Below, in pieces: positions 1-12,850 of a stretch of DNA of 64,000 nucleotides (position 1 is the first letter of the stretch; each line of letters starts with the position of its first letter). The notes below the pieces were generated by a model that saw only the letters and a list, made by a program, of their open reading frames with translations, had not been told where the DNA came from and did no database searches. Origin of the DNA: Paramecium sonneborni (Eukaryota; Ciliophora; Oligohymenophorea; Peniculida; Parameciidae); assembly GCA_905182985.1 (NCBI GenBank), contig CAJJDN010000025.1, forward strand, positions 447,548 to 511,547, given 5' to 3'. The translations under genes were made by a program, and so were the position numbers.

Positions 1-3000
1 ATTTTCAGCTTAATCTTTAAAGTCTTTTTTTTTAGACTTTTTCTTCTTATCACTATCAACTATTCTTATTTTAAATGTATTTTACTTCTCTCTATCTATA
101 ATTCTTAAAATATCTCAAAAATTCTAATATAAGGAAATATCTAAGTATTATTAGAATAAGAGAATAATTTCAAAAATAGGAAATCATACTATTCAGAAGT
201 TAAGTCGATATCCATATATTCAAATGTTTCAATAATTTATTTTCTTTCTAACAATCCTTCATATTTACTTGTTAATTAATCAAAATATTATTTCAAACTA
301 TTTTTATATTTACTAATAACCTTATAATTTGAATAAATATATACTTGTGTTATTTCTTTTGTTTTTAAAGTCTCAATCTCTATAGTTAAAATTTCAAAGG
401 TTCCCACCAATTTTTACAAGATGCTTCTAACAATAGTTGTAGATTATGTTAATTAATCATTATAAACTACAAATTCTTAAGAGTTATCTTCAGTAAGATA
501 TCTTGCAACTAATAATGCTGAATCTTCATCAATTAATAAAAATGGTTCTCTTTACAATCTTTCTGATATCTCTTTTAATTTTATTTCTCCTGTCTTTTTA
601 TTTTTATTGTCAAATAAATATCTCTCAATTGCATCTTATAAAGTTATTTTTTTAGTTCTTAATCGATAATTTAATTCTAACCCTAAATGTTCTACATCAT
701 CCTTTTTGATTACCTTAAATTTTTATTACTATTAATTTTTGTCTTAATTGATACTATCTGGAGTATTATTTTAATTTAATGGTCTCTAAATCTTAAGATT
801 AAGAGTTGCTGCAGTTGGAGCCTATCTATTTTAAATTGAAGGAACAGTCTCTTTTAATCTTGACTAAGCATTTATTAATAATAAATGTTTATATTTTTCA
901 TCTAGTTCTTCATAAGCTAATTTAAGTTTCTTTAATTCTTCTTACAATTAATCTTTCATCTTTACCTCCATTGATAATTTCTCATTCAATTTTTATTTCA
1001 ACTCAGTCGTTGTTTTATCTAAATATTCTATATCTCTTGTTTTCTATTAAAGTTCCTTTCTTAATTCTTATTCAATTTTAACTAATCCTATTATTCTTAA
1101 CTAATTATTATCTAATTTATTTGCTTTTTAAATAAGATTTTAATTTGTATCTTTGTATGCATCTAATTCTTATTAAAGTCCATCAATATATACTAATTTA
1201 TCTTTAAGAGTTTATTAAAGATCATCAATCACCTATTTTTATTTATTTAAAACTTTTTAATCGGTATCTATCTAATTTTAAAGTTTAAATTTTTCTTCCT
1301 ATTCTATTGCAATTTAACCTTAATAGAATGAATTTTCCTGTTTAAGAGAATTTATTATTTGCATTTAAATATAGAATTTCTCCTCAAATTAATTAAAATC
1401 ATGAGTCATTTGAATTATCTACTCATTTCTCTAAGATTATTCTAAAAGAGTTCTTAATCTAAGTGTTTCCTCTTCAAATACATTGATTTCTTTCTCTAAC
1501 TCTTATATTTTAGTATATTTTATATCATGTTTTAAATTTTAGATCTCTTCATTCTATTATTTAATCAAACTTCGTAATTCTTTGATTTGTTTCTTTAAAG
1601 TTATTGTTAATAAATTCTAAAAGAATTATAATTAATATTATACTTCACTAATTCCCAATTTAGTCATTAATGCTAAGTCTTATTTATCAGCAACATATTT
1701 CTGTTATAAAAATCCTCCTACATTTTGAACTACAGTTTACATTCTCTNTCAATTAATAAAAATGGTTCTCTTTACTATCTGGAGTATTATTTTAATTTAA
1801 TGGTCTCTAAATCTTAAGATTAAGAGTTGCTGCAGTTGGAGCCTATCTATTTTAAATTGAAGGAACAGTCTCTTTTAATCTTGACTAAGCATTTATTAAT
1901 AATAAATGTTTATATTTTTCATCTAGTTCTTCATAAGCTAATTTAAGTTTCTTTAATTCTTCTTACAATTAATCTTTCATCTTTACCTCCATTGATAATT
2001 TCTCATTCAATTTTTATTTCAACTCAGTCGTTGTTTTATCTAAATATTCTATATCTCTTGTTTTCTATTAAAGTTCCTTTCTTAATTCTTATTCAATTTT
2101 AACTAATCCTATTATTCTTAACTAATTATTATCTAATTTATTTGCTTTTTAAATAAGATTTTAATTTGTATCTTTGTATGCATCTAATTCTTATTAAAGT
2201 CCATCAATATATACTAATTTATCTTTAAGAGTTTATTAAAGATCATCAATCACCTATTTTTATTTATTTAAAACTTTTTAATCGGTATCTATCTAATTTT
2301 AAAGTTTAAATTTTTCTTCCTATTCTATTGCAATTTAACCTTAATAGAATGAATTTTCCTGTTTAAGAGAATTTATTATTTGCATTTAAATATAGAATTT
2401 CTCCTCAAATTAATTAAAATCATGAGTCATTTGAATTATCTACTCATTTCTCTAAGATTATTCTAAAAGAGTTCTTAATCTAAGTGTTTCCTCTTCAAAT
2501 ACATTGATTTCTTTCTCTAACTCTTATATTTTAGTATATTTTATATCATGTTTTAAATTTTAGATCTCTTCATTCTATTATTTAATCAAACTTCGTAATT
2601 CTTTGATTTGTTTCTTTAAAGTTATTGTTAATAAATTCTAAAAGAATTATAATTAATATTATACTTCACTAATTCCCAATTTAGTCATTAATGCTAAGTC
2701 TTATTTATCAGCAACATATTTCTGTTATAAAAATCCTCCTACATTTTGAACTACAGTTTACATTCTCTCAGTATTTTTACTTAAAAACCTCATTTTCGCT
2801 TTTAGATCATAATTTTCTTAAGTTAACTTATTTATAATATCTTTCAAATACACAGTTTCTGTATATAAATCATCCTATTTAAATAAATTAAATTGATTAC
2901 TTTATCTTTAGCCATATTTAACGGTATTTTTTTACTTAAGTCTTATACGACTGGTGAATTTCTTTCAAATATAGTTGAAATAAATACTTTACAATTTCTG

Positions 3001-3267
3001 TATGATTAGTTTTGCTTTGTGTAACTGAACTATCATTAATTACATTAGTTTTTCTTGTAGATAGTGTTCTAAATTTATTAGGGGATGGTTTCAATACAAA
3101 TTTATCTAAGTCATTCAATTCACCTACTCCAGGAATCATCATCTTTAAACCATTAGGCGACACTCTCTCAAGTTTTTTAGTATCATAGATGATGCCTGAT
3201 TAAGGTCTACTTCTAATATGACTGAAAGTCTTAGATGTAATCCTTTAGATAAATTATTTCTTTACAT
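1..3267 (-). CDS. Long coiled-coil protein, C-terminus beyond window edge
   Basis: I do not recognise the family. Reading TAA/TAG as Gln gives a long open frame rich in Glu, Lys, Gln and Leu heptads, typical of a coiled-coil structural protein of cilia, basal bodies or cortex (inference). The N-terminal ~110 residues are less coiled and basic, beginning MITSKTFSHIRSRPQSG. Tiny introns are needed at 3243-3265 (23 nt, splitting the ATG), near 2990-3015 (26 nt), near 2875-2900 (26 nt) and at 60-85 (26 nt); each restores the frame. The frame is still open at base 1. As assembled, about 1.0 kb of the coding region appears twice around the n at 1748, so the real gene is shorter than this span. The start is moderately certain because it relies on the split-ATG intron. 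Confidence 0.7.
1749..2768. repeat. Unmerged contig overlap (duplicate of 529-554 plus 752-1747)
   Basis: After the single n at 1748, bases 1773-2768 repeat 752-1747 at a constant offset of 1021 with no difference seen by eye. Bases 1749-1774 repeat 529-554 at an offset of 1220. The second copy therefore lacks the 199 bases 553-751 that the first copy has. This is what two contigs with overlapping ends look like when the overlap was not merged because one end carries a deletion. Confidence 0.9.
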
Positions 3268-4888
3268 TTTAAAGGTTTTTGGAAGTAATATGTTTTATAA
3301 AATAAAATCAATTACTCCAAATATATTCTTTTGTCTTTATAAAGATACTCAATTGATCATTCATAAATTAAATAATTTCAGTTCTTATACAAAATTAGAG
3401 TTTTCTAATAGGTTTATATACATTTTATGATTTGTTGAAATTTGAATAATTTCTCAATTCGGTTTATTTTCATAATTTTAAATTACTGCTCTTGTTTCCA
3501 TGATCTTATTAAATTGTTACCTAAGATTATTTTATTATTGAAATTAAGTAGTCTTATTAAGTCACTAATAAATATAAAATTGTATGATGATAATGAAAAG
3601 TTTAAATATAGAAAAAATTCTAACTTTTTTTTTTTAATAAGTAAGTGTATCTAAATTCAAAAATTTACATGTAAAACTTAACTATAGATTATTTCTTATT
3701 AAAAATAGATGTTCTATCCCATTAGATAATTTATAATAAATAAATAATAAATTTATATGTTAATTAATATAGGTTTAATGAGAACTTATATATTTACTTT
3801 ATTTTTAAATTAATCAATAGGAGCACTAAGTAATTTATTGCAGAAATTTAAAATCTAAAAGAGAGAGTCAGTTAATTATACTATGATATATTTGGTTTAT
3901 GGCAATAAATTATAGTAGAGATTTAGAAAATAGAAATGATATTTCATTATAAAATGAATTGAAGAAGAGAGAAATTTTTAGTTTTATTTCAATCAATAAC
4001 ATTATTTCACATTAAGATCGTGTAGTTAACCTATCAAGATTTGACTAACCATTTCATACCATCAAAAAATTAATGAAAATTAACTTACTATTATCACTAA
4101 AATTCATAAGAAGAGGAATATAGTAATGAGAACTTTATTTTCTTCTGTTAAACTGAAAAGAATTTAATTTAATCTATATATTGTTAAAAGATGTAAAGTA
4201 TTGTTCATTATCTAAAATGTATCTTGTTTTCATTTTTAAAGTATTACAATCATATAAATTTAACTTTGACGAATTTATCAACAAGAATGACGAATAGTTT
4301 AGAATTTACAATATTTTTATATAAATCAAAAGTAAAATCAAAAAAATCTTAAATTTGCAATTCTATCAATATTAAATCAATGAATAATAGATCTTTAAGT
4401 ATTTCAATTAAAAATTAAATCTTTATTTATAAATTATAATTATTTTTTATTCTTTAAAAATAAAATTTAATAAAAATATTCAACATCTTTTAATTCTTGA
4501 ATATTTACAATTTCTCTATATAAGAAAGCAATTAATTAATACAAAAAATGTTTTAAATAAAAATTTAGTATATAGTTTCGTAGTTTTAAATATTAAATAT
4601 TCATTGAATAAATGAACTTACTTGATAACAAATTATGCATTTAGAATAGTATTCAGAATTATATTTATTATAATAAATAGATGTTTTTAGATATTTTATT
4701 ATAAATATTTCACTGAGATTAGTGTGCTTTGATATTAAATTTTAATTCTTTGATTTTAGAATTAATACGCATCTAATTATCGGAAATAGTTTAAAATCAA
4801 GATTTAATAATTAAATCAACTCAGTCATCATAAGGGCTGAATTTGAATATCTTTCAATTGATAATTTATATTTTTTATAAAATCATTA
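3268..4888. other. AT-rich spacer, no firm gene
   Basis: This is the longest clearly gene-poor stretch of the left half. Most of it has dense in-frame TGA on both strands. One short plus-strand frame at 3899-4129 (76 residues, start MAINYSRDLENRND, stop TGA) has a protein-like composition and may be an exon or relic, but no family is recognised. The rest shows only AT-rich sequence. Confidence 0.4.
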
Positions 4889-5356
4889 ATGGATATCAGC
4901 GCGTTCTTATACGACAACTTACCTCAACCTTAAGGAAATAATGATCTGATTCAAGAAGAATGTCATCAATACCTTTCTAAATTGAATTTTAATAAAACTT
5001 TATTCAGAATGCAAAGTCCTGAACCTTCTATTCAAGATGATTGTTTTTAAAATGAAAATGACTCTTTTGATGTTAATTTTGGAGATTTTAAATATGTTAA
5101 CGATGAAAAGAAATATCCTTCTGATGAAGAGGGAGATATTTAATGTTTAAAGAAAATTTAAAAGGCTAAAAAGTTGAAGAAAAAGAGTAAAGATAGATAT
5201 GGGCCTCTTTCAGAAAAGGAATTTATAGAAATAATGAAAAAACTAGAATAGTGCCAGTAAGTTATGAATATGATTGACAACATGTCGATGATATTGAACG
5301 GATTTAAGGTCTAGTTATAGAAACAAGGGATTTCAGCTCTTTAGCGACATAAGTGA
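4889..5356 (+). CDS. Hypothetical acidic/basic protein, 155 aa
   Basis: A single uninterrupted frame runs from ATG (MDISAFLYDNLPQPQG) to TGA, 156 codons including stop, with several TAA/TAG Gln codons. The first ~85 residues are acidic (EDE-rich), followed by a strongly basic patch (KKIQKAKKLKKKSK, about residues 92-105) and then a helical Met/Gln-rich C-terminus. The Lys cluster could be a nuclear localisation signal (inference). No domain family recognised. No intron is needed. It is convergent with the gene at 5469-7703, leaving about 110 bp between stops. Confidence 0.65.
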
Positions 5357-5468
5357 ATTATTTTGTTACAATATATTAAATATTTTTTGCTGTTGAACTG
5401 ACAGTTTATTCACTCATACTAATTAAAGTGATTATTAATTTAAAATTATAAATGTAAATAAATATAGG

Positions 5469-7703
5469 TCAAATGAGCATGAAAATTAAGGCTATGACAA
5501 TGTATGTTAAAATTGACACAATTAAAAGATTTAATGGTGAAGCTAGCTTTCTTGGCCATTAGGTTGAAGGATATTCATTTTTTTGTTAGCCTTTTAATTT
5601 ATCTATACATATGCTAAAATACCACATCAAAATTAAGAGGAAATATAATTCATAATCTCTAAGAGGAGCTTTCCATTAATTTATTAAACTAAATTATACT
5701 AATTATATATACATTTTTTTTCTAGACAATCTTCCAGTACTCTTTGATGGACTTAAATTTTTAATTGGAATTATTTTTATTGAAGCTATTGGAATTTCAA
5801 ATTACTCTCCTAAATATTATACAATTCTATCATTTTTAATGTTCTTTTGTTATTAAAATTGCATTAATGTGCAAATGATTTATTAAATCCATTTTTCAAC
5901 ATTTTCATTTTGTTTTATCAAAAATTCTTCCTCTTTACTATCTTTGACATATATGTCACAAAAGTTCTTAACTTCATAATAAGCAGGAATTTGAAATGGT
6001 TAATTTTTCTAAGATTTTAATAAATCACAAAAAAAGGAATTCTAGTCTTATGAATATATAAAAGTAAGTAGATGCATGATACCTTGATATTCAGAATCAT
6101 TTATATAACTTAAATTATTAATGCATTTAAATATTGTCATTAATAATTTAGTATAAAATGGATAATATATTCTCAATAGATTTTTCATTTCATTTCTATA
6201 TTTTTTTAATTCTCTAAAATGAAAGTCTATTTAATAAAAATGTGAATTAAATTTTAATTCTAAGCATCTTAATAAATTCTAAGGTTTAAATTCTTTAAAT
6301 AGTATTGCTTGAGGACATTGTCCGAATTTATTTTTAAGTATTTGATAAATAGGTTATAGTTCAGTTAATATAAAACGAGTTATTGGATTGTTGCTTTTAT
6401 ATTAAAAATTTTATTGTTAAGAAAGATAATTTAATATTGTATTTTAGGATACTAAACAAGAAATTAGTGCTTAATCAAATATCAATACTTAATCGTAAAT
6501 AGAAATCTCATAAGCAGAAAATTACTATCTTAGAAATAAAACATACGTAGATAAATGTGAAAGTAAGGAAATTTAATTGCATTACCTTTCGTTATGGTAT
6601 AATTCAAATGAATTTTATAAAAATTTATATAATCCTTATTGATAAGTGATTTATTGTTTTTATCTTCCACATTCAAAAAAGAATCCTCTATTTTAATAAA
6701 ATATTTGACTTTGCTTGTTAAAGATATCACTATTTTTGATAAAATGCTTAAACTATGAGTATGTTGCTTCTAAATCTTATCCGTATAAATTGTTAAAAAA
6801 TATGGTTAGAAATACCATCATCATTTATGTATCTAATATCACACTACTTGGTTTGATTTTGTAAAATAATTTTTATTATTCATTAGTTAGATTAAAATCA
6901 AGTAATTTCTATACATATAAATGTTCATACATAGAATATTCTTAAAGTAAAATTATCATTTATTGAAATTTAAATATAGTAACTTATCTATTTTAATTAT
7001 TTTAAATAGGTCTATCTGGTTTAATCTACTTAACCATATATTCAATAATTCTTCTTATCAAGATTAAGTAAGGATTAAAAGTTAGTTATTTAAGTAAAAA
7101 GTCTTTGGTATTAAATTTCATTTTGCATTTACTAAAAGCACAATCAAGAACTTTTTAACTATTATCTGTTACATGTAAAGCGCTTTCTTTAAAATTTACA
7201 GCTCCATTTAATAAATAAATCCAAAACATCATTTAAGCGCTAACACAAAATTTTAATTGATTTTTTTCAACTAAAATATTGTCTTAGAAAATCTCTTGAA
7301 AAGTTTGGAATTGAGAATTCATATTAACAATAGAAGGATCCTTCAAAAATAATTATAAATGAGCAGGCAAAATATCAATTTAAACTGGATTATATGGATA
7401 TTCAGATGGTAATGATTAATAGAATGATTATTCATTTGGTGAAAGTATATTCAAAATTTTGATAAAAAACAGTGTATCTTCTATAGATCCAAATCGCATT
7501 TATGTAGTTCGAAAACTACTATTTAATATTCCATCTTATTTGAAAATTAGTTCATATACTTGATGCTAGAATTTTAAAAACTCTTAACCATAGCAATACT
7601 CTCTTTATTTTATGAGTTCAAAGCTGACAATTTATAACCAATTTAAAAATTCATTACCATGAGCTTTTTAAGCATATTTTAAATCGTCTTCAAATTTATT
7701 CAT
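5469..7703 (-). CDS. Hypothetical protein with C-terminal membrane segment, 744 aa
   Basis: One continuous frame of 745 codons including TGA, with no intron required. The start MNKFEDDLKYAQKAHG is the first Met. The protein is rich in Phe, Leu, Gln and Asn with many aromatic helices, and repeated glutamines written as TAA/TAG. Two hydrophobic stretches lie near the C-terminus: one around FLLILMWYFSICI and a final one (LLIVSILTYIVIALIFML) ending at the stop, suggesting a tail-anchored or two-pass membrane protein. No catalytic motif or family is recognised. It is divergent from the gene starting at 7943, with about 240 bp between them for two promoters. Confidence 0.7.
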
Positions 7704-7942
7704 GATTATTTTATGTAATAAATATAATTATTTTTAAACTCAATAAATTTTTTTTGCCTAAATCTTGAAATTGAATTTATTGATAAAAACTGAAGCTCTA
7801 AAAAAATTAATTGTATGATTAATTTGAGTTCAGTAATTATGACTTAAAAAAAATGACTTGTAAAAATAAACAAATACTTTTGATGAACAATTTTGATATA
7901 TAAATAATTATTTAATAAATAATAAAAAATAAAAAACTAATA

Positions 7943-9499
7943 ATGAAAAGATCTAAATTATAGACTTCAGATATCTTAGATTGGTATAAGAAAAGGTAAA
8001 TTTAAATGTTTATATTAGATTTCCTGAAAAAGTAAAACCAAATTATTTGTATTTACCAGAAGAAATCAAATAGTAAGAGAGAGCGTAAGTTATATTTGAG
8101 AATTTGGACAAAAAGAAAGAAAGTATTGAAAATTAGAAAGTATTTATAGATAAATTAGCAATTGATAAATTATATGATATCTGTGTGAAGAGTGGAATGA
8201 GTATAAATAGAAATTAAGTAAGAATGCTTTTCGAAAAGATTGATGAAGATAAAAGCAGTATAAAAGTATTATTAATGTAGAATGGATTGATTTAGAAGAG
8301 TTCTAAAAATCAGTTCTTGATGAAGAAGTTGGAGAATGTAATAAATATTATATTAAAATTTTAGAATTTACATAAGTTGCAATGAAAGTTAGAAAAAACT
8401 TAGATGAAGGCTATTTGCCTATATATTATAAAAGTTTAATATCACATTTAAGTTTTGTATCTAATAGAGAAGAATTAATACAATAGATTAATGATTAAAG
8501 TAAGAGTAAGATAGAGAGATTTGAAAAGATTAAAGAAATAATGAAATTACCATATGACGATATAGAATAAGATAATAATTTATAAGTTTAATAAGCAAGA
8601 AGAAAATTGAGTGAATTAAAATAAGATTATGAAGGTGTTTAAAAAGTAGATGTGGAAACATAAGATTTTATAACTTAGATGAAGTAAAAATTAGAGGATA
8701 CTAAAAAGAAAAGTGATGATGAATTATTATTAAAAAAGAGAATAAAAAGACATTCTTTACCTCATCATAGTTCCATTATAACTTTACCTAAAATAGAATA
8801 AAATCATATGAAATGGCATAAAAATTTAAGTTTAATTGATAATCAAGTTAGATAAAAAATATTTAGTGAAGTGTAAACTAAGAATAATAAAATAAATTAA
8901 TTAATATCACCTAGAAATAAAAAACAAAAGGATTTATTATAATTAAAAAATCAATAATCAAAATTTATCAAAAAAGCAAAATAATAATTTGATATTCAGT
9001 TTGATTTTATGAATGATAATCAATAATCAATTGATTATACAGGTGGTAGAAGTTTTGAAGAAGGAATTCTAAGTTTATTCTAATAATAATAGTAATAAGG
9101 CAATTTATGCAACTTTACAAATATCTCAACAATAAAAAATGATAAAAATGACAGAGATGAAATTTTAGATTAATCTGGAGATCATTTGCCAAAATCTATA
9201 TTGAGAAAACTTTAATAATATAAAAATGTAACAAGAGATTCAACTTAAATATTATTAGACAAATCTATTTTGTCCAGTTAATAATCGAAATAATCTGGTA
9301 AGTTAACACCCATTTATTATTAAAGAATGATTCATTAAACTCATACAAATACAGATTCCCTTAATTCTAATGATATGCCAACCTATCCAAAGAGAAGAAC
9401 ATATTCTTAATAAGATCTAAAATATTAAACTGTAATATAATTTTATTATATTATTAGCCTTATTTTAAATAATCAGAATTCTAACTACCGTATTTATGA
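7943..9499 (+). CDS. EF-hand-like coiled-coil protein
   Basis: Starts MKRSKLQTSDILDWYKK. Short introns after codon ~19 (GTAAAT...TTAG), near 8255-8277 and near 8340-8366 restore the frame, and a 26-nt intron near the 3' end leads to TGA at 9497-9499. If that last intron is not removed, the stop would be at 9537-9539. Residues ~65-115 read as an EF-hand pair: the helix KLYDICVKSGMSINRNQVRM, then a loop FEKIDEDKSKWIDLEEF with acidic ligands at the usual spacing. The remainder is Lys/Gln/Glu-rich coiled coil with a Gln-rich tail. A Ca2+-responsive cytoskeletal or ciliary protein is plausible (inference). Confidence 0.65.
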
Positions 9500-9592
9500 A
9501 ATTATTTTTATGATATTTATACATTTTATGATATTTTGATTGTCAAATCCTTTCATCAGTGAAAATATTTTAAATAATTTAATATAATTTAT

Positions 9593-10560
9593 ATGGGTAT
9601 TTAGTGTTCTTAATGCTAAATTAATAATGAGAATGAATCAATTCTTGCTAATGTGGTTACAGATCATAAGAACTGTATGTATATGGAAGATCTTGAAGAT
9701 AGTTTCGAAAGTGATCCAAGTAATATAGAATCAATATAAAAATTTTATAGATAATCCACCTTCTACTACTATAAATAAAACATTGGAAGAAAAAAGCATA
9801 TAATTTTTAAAGATGAAAAAAGAAAGCTAACATACTATACAATCTGAATGTTACAAATCAGAAGAATTGTAAATGGATGATGATTCTAAATTTTTCGGAT
9901 AAACTAAGGATGGTTAAGCTAATGGATATGGAAAATTATGGTTAAAAAATGGAGATTATTATGAAGGTGATTTTTTGAATAATTTGATGCATGGTAAAGG
10001 AATCTATAACTATAAAAATGGACCAATTTTTGAAGGTCAATTTTTATATAATAAACCAGATGGATTTGGTATGGAATCTTGGCCAGATGGTTCTATATAT
10101 GAAGGATATTTTAAAGAAGGTAAAAAATCTGGTAAAGGATGTTACAAATGGTATCAAGGATGTGTTTATGTTGGAGAATGGAAGAATAATAAAATACATG
10201 GGACTGGAAGATATGATTGGCCTGATGGAAGGGTATGATGATAGATAATAATTCCAGTCTTACTCCGGTAGTTGGATCTGTAATCAAATGCATGGAAGAG
10301 GAAAGTACATTTGGTAGGATGGCAAATGTTATGATGGTGAATATTAGAATGATAGAAAATAAGGATATGGAATATTTTATTGGCCTGATTCCAAATAATA
10401 TTAAGGTTAATGGAAAGATGGTAAATAACATGGGAAAGGAGTTATGATCTATCCTGATGGAAAAAAAAGAGTCGGACATTGGTAAAATGGAAAATTGTTG
10501 AATTATACTGAAGATGACAATCTTCTTCAAATAATTCCTGATAACTGGTTGCAATAATGA
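9593..10560 (+). CDS. N-acylated MORN-repeat protein, 303 aa
   Basis: Starts MGIQCSQC: Gly2 is a myristoylation site and Cys5/Cys8 are likely palmitoylation sites, so membrane attachment is expected. After an acidic linker, residues ~105-285 carry at least seven MORN repeats (for example GDYYEGDFLNNLMHGKG and GSIYEGYFKEGKKSGKG). Introns of 31 nt (near 9711-9741) and 25 nt (near 10231-10255) make the coding length exactly 304 codons including TGA. MORN proteins in ciliates and other protists act in cortical or ciliary scaffolds and lipid binding; that role here is inference. It lies 37 bp upstream of a non-coding tail and is convergent with the alveolin gene. Confidence 0.88.
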
Positions 10561-10678
10561 TTATAATAACTTTTTTTTTTAATATTTATATCAATTTTAT
10601 TATTGAGTAAGATTAGATCTTAAAAGAGATTAATTTATAAAATAATATAATGAAGTATTATCGAATTTATACAATAAA

Positions 10679-12850
10679 TCATTAGTTAGGCATTTATCCA
10701 CCAAATTAAGGTAAATTTTAAGAAATACCTGTAGAAATAGGTATGATTTGTTATACTTCAGCAGGTTAAAATTTATGTTAAATGACAACTCCCTTTCTTG
10801 CTTCAATAATTTTGCCTTCATATTTTGCTTTTAATTCTTTCAAATATTTTCCGAATTATTCTTATTGATCTCTATTGAAAGCCCTACCCTTTTCAACCAA
10901 AAACTCTAATTCATCTATATTTAATCTCAAACCATCTGATATTCTTCTTTCTTTAATGATTTCATTTTCTAATTTATATGCTCTATCTTCCCAAATACCA
11001 ATAATTCTTTATAACTCTCTATTTTCAATATTAAGCATATCTAATTCTGCATCATCTCTCACATATCTTTCTACAAATCTATCAACAGGAACTTCAACTA
11101 TTTTTTCAACTGGCACCTCAACTATCTTTTCTACAGGTACATGAATTATCTTTTCAACTGGAACCTCTACAATTTTTTCATAAGGAACTTCAACAATTCT
11201 TTCATAAGGAACTTCAACTCTCTTTTCTACTGGTACTTCAACATATCTATCAACTGGTCTATCAATGTATCTGTCCATATATCTATCTACATATCTATCT
11301 CTGGGAACTTCAACAACTTTTTCATAAGGAACTTCCACAATTCTTTCATATGGGACTTCAACAACTCTTTCATAAGGATACGGAACTTCATAAGGAACAG
11401 GTACTTCAACAACTCTATCAACTGGAACTTCTACTATTCTATCAACTGGAACTTCAACTCTTTTTTCTACAATTCTATCAACAGGAACTTCTATGTAAAT
11501 TGGCACTTCTTTAATGACTTCATAAGGAACTTCTTTAATAACTTCTTTAATCACTTCATATGGAACTTCCTTAATCACCTCTTTGATCACTTCATAAGGA
11601 ACTTCCTTAATTACTTCGTAAGGAACATCTCTATAATAAGGAACTTCATAAGGAACTTCAATTCTTTAAACTACAGGTACTTCAACTGTTTAAACTTTTG
11701 GAATTTCAATATATTAAGGAACTTGTTAATAAACATATTCAATTTTTGGTATTTCAACGATCTTTTCCACTATCTTAGGTTCTGATGGCACTTCCTTAAT
11801 CACTTCCTTAATTATTTCAATTGGTTTCTAATCATGTACTTACACTTATTGAGGTTAATTAACGTGAACTGTTTTAATTACCTCTACTGGTTTCTCTACT
11901 ATCTTTTCAACAACTCTCTCTTAGATTTCTATTTATTTCTTCTTCTTCTTCTTTCTCAATCTCTCTACTTCATCTTCTAATTATTTTACATATCCATTTT
12001 ATCTTTCTAATTATACTGTTAAGTCGAATACTCTATTATAATTATAATTGAATTACTTTTTATCAGCAACTTTTAACAATGATTCTAATTCCCCTATTCT
12101 GTCAAACATTTCTTAATTTTCTCTCTCTAACTATTATTTTATTATTAATGCTTCATCCCTTTATCGACCTACTTCATATAGTTCCTTTTCTAATGATTTT
12201 ATTTTTTTGCACATTTTCTTTAGACACTTTTTATTGTCTTCCAAATAAACCTCTATCTCTGAGTTACTTTAATGCTTAGGTTATTATTCCATCTATCTTA
12301 TTATCCTCTCCATTTCCTAAATTTCTCTTTTTATTGTATCTATTTCTGGATCCTAAACATGTTATTATGGTCTTTATCTTTTTGGAGTCTCAGCTATTGT
12401 TGAAATCACTATTTCTTCTTTGCTTTCTTTCAATTTCTTATTTTATTTTTTCAACTTCTTTATTTCTTTTTCTAAGTGTTTTTAATCATTCCCTCCTTAA
12501 ACTACATATGCCTAAGGAGCACACATCTGTTATTGTTAACATACATATTATGGTTAACAGACAGATTAATACATAGGTTAACACATTGGTTAACATGGTT
12601 AACAAATACTTGGTGTACATGAATGTCCTGGACTTCTTGTTACTGTAGCCACTGATTCATTCAATTAATCTGACATTCTTGATGATGTTAGCTTTTATGC
12701 TTGATTATTAAATGATGTTCTCAGCTCTTGAATAGCTGATGTGACTTTAGATACTTTGCTTGATCCTGAACTAGTTGTATTTGTATTTACAGGCTATAAC
12801 ACCTTATGGCCCTCATTGAATCTTACCGATTTTGAAGACTAATTATTCAT
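10679..12850 (-). CDS. Alveolin (EKIVEVP-repeat) cortical protein, 723 aa
   Basis: One uninterrupted frame of 724 codons including TGA, starting MNNQSSKSVRFNEGHK. Residues ~75-105 are Cys/Gln/Pro-rich (CQPCQPMCQPMYQSVCQ) and residues ~125-300 form a coiled coil. Residues ~310-590 are a run of Val/Pro/Glu repeats such as VEKIVEVP, YERIVEVP, VDRIVEVP and YEVIKEV. This is the signature of alveolins, the membrane-skeleton proteins under the alveolar sacs of ciliates, apicomplexans and dinoflagellates (established knowledge of the family). The last ~130 residues are non-repetitive and helical. A role in the epiplasm or pellicle follows from the family. The opposite strand is open over the repeats only because of their composition. 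Confidence 0.9.

Noticed and set aside
1749..2768. Interpretation as a true tandem gene duplication
   Set aside because: The copy starts exactly after an n and keeps no coding continuity with the left copy; a contig overlap explains it.
3218..3430. Plus-strand 70-codon frame overlapping the start of the coiled-coil gene
   Set aside because: It conflicts with the first exons of the minus-strand gene and has no family match.
11141..11785. Long plus-strand open frame rich in Asn/Phe/Ile opposite the alveolin repeats
   Set aside because: It is the antisense of the EVP repeats; composition is repetitive and without any family sense, while the minus frame is a complete 723-residue alveolin.
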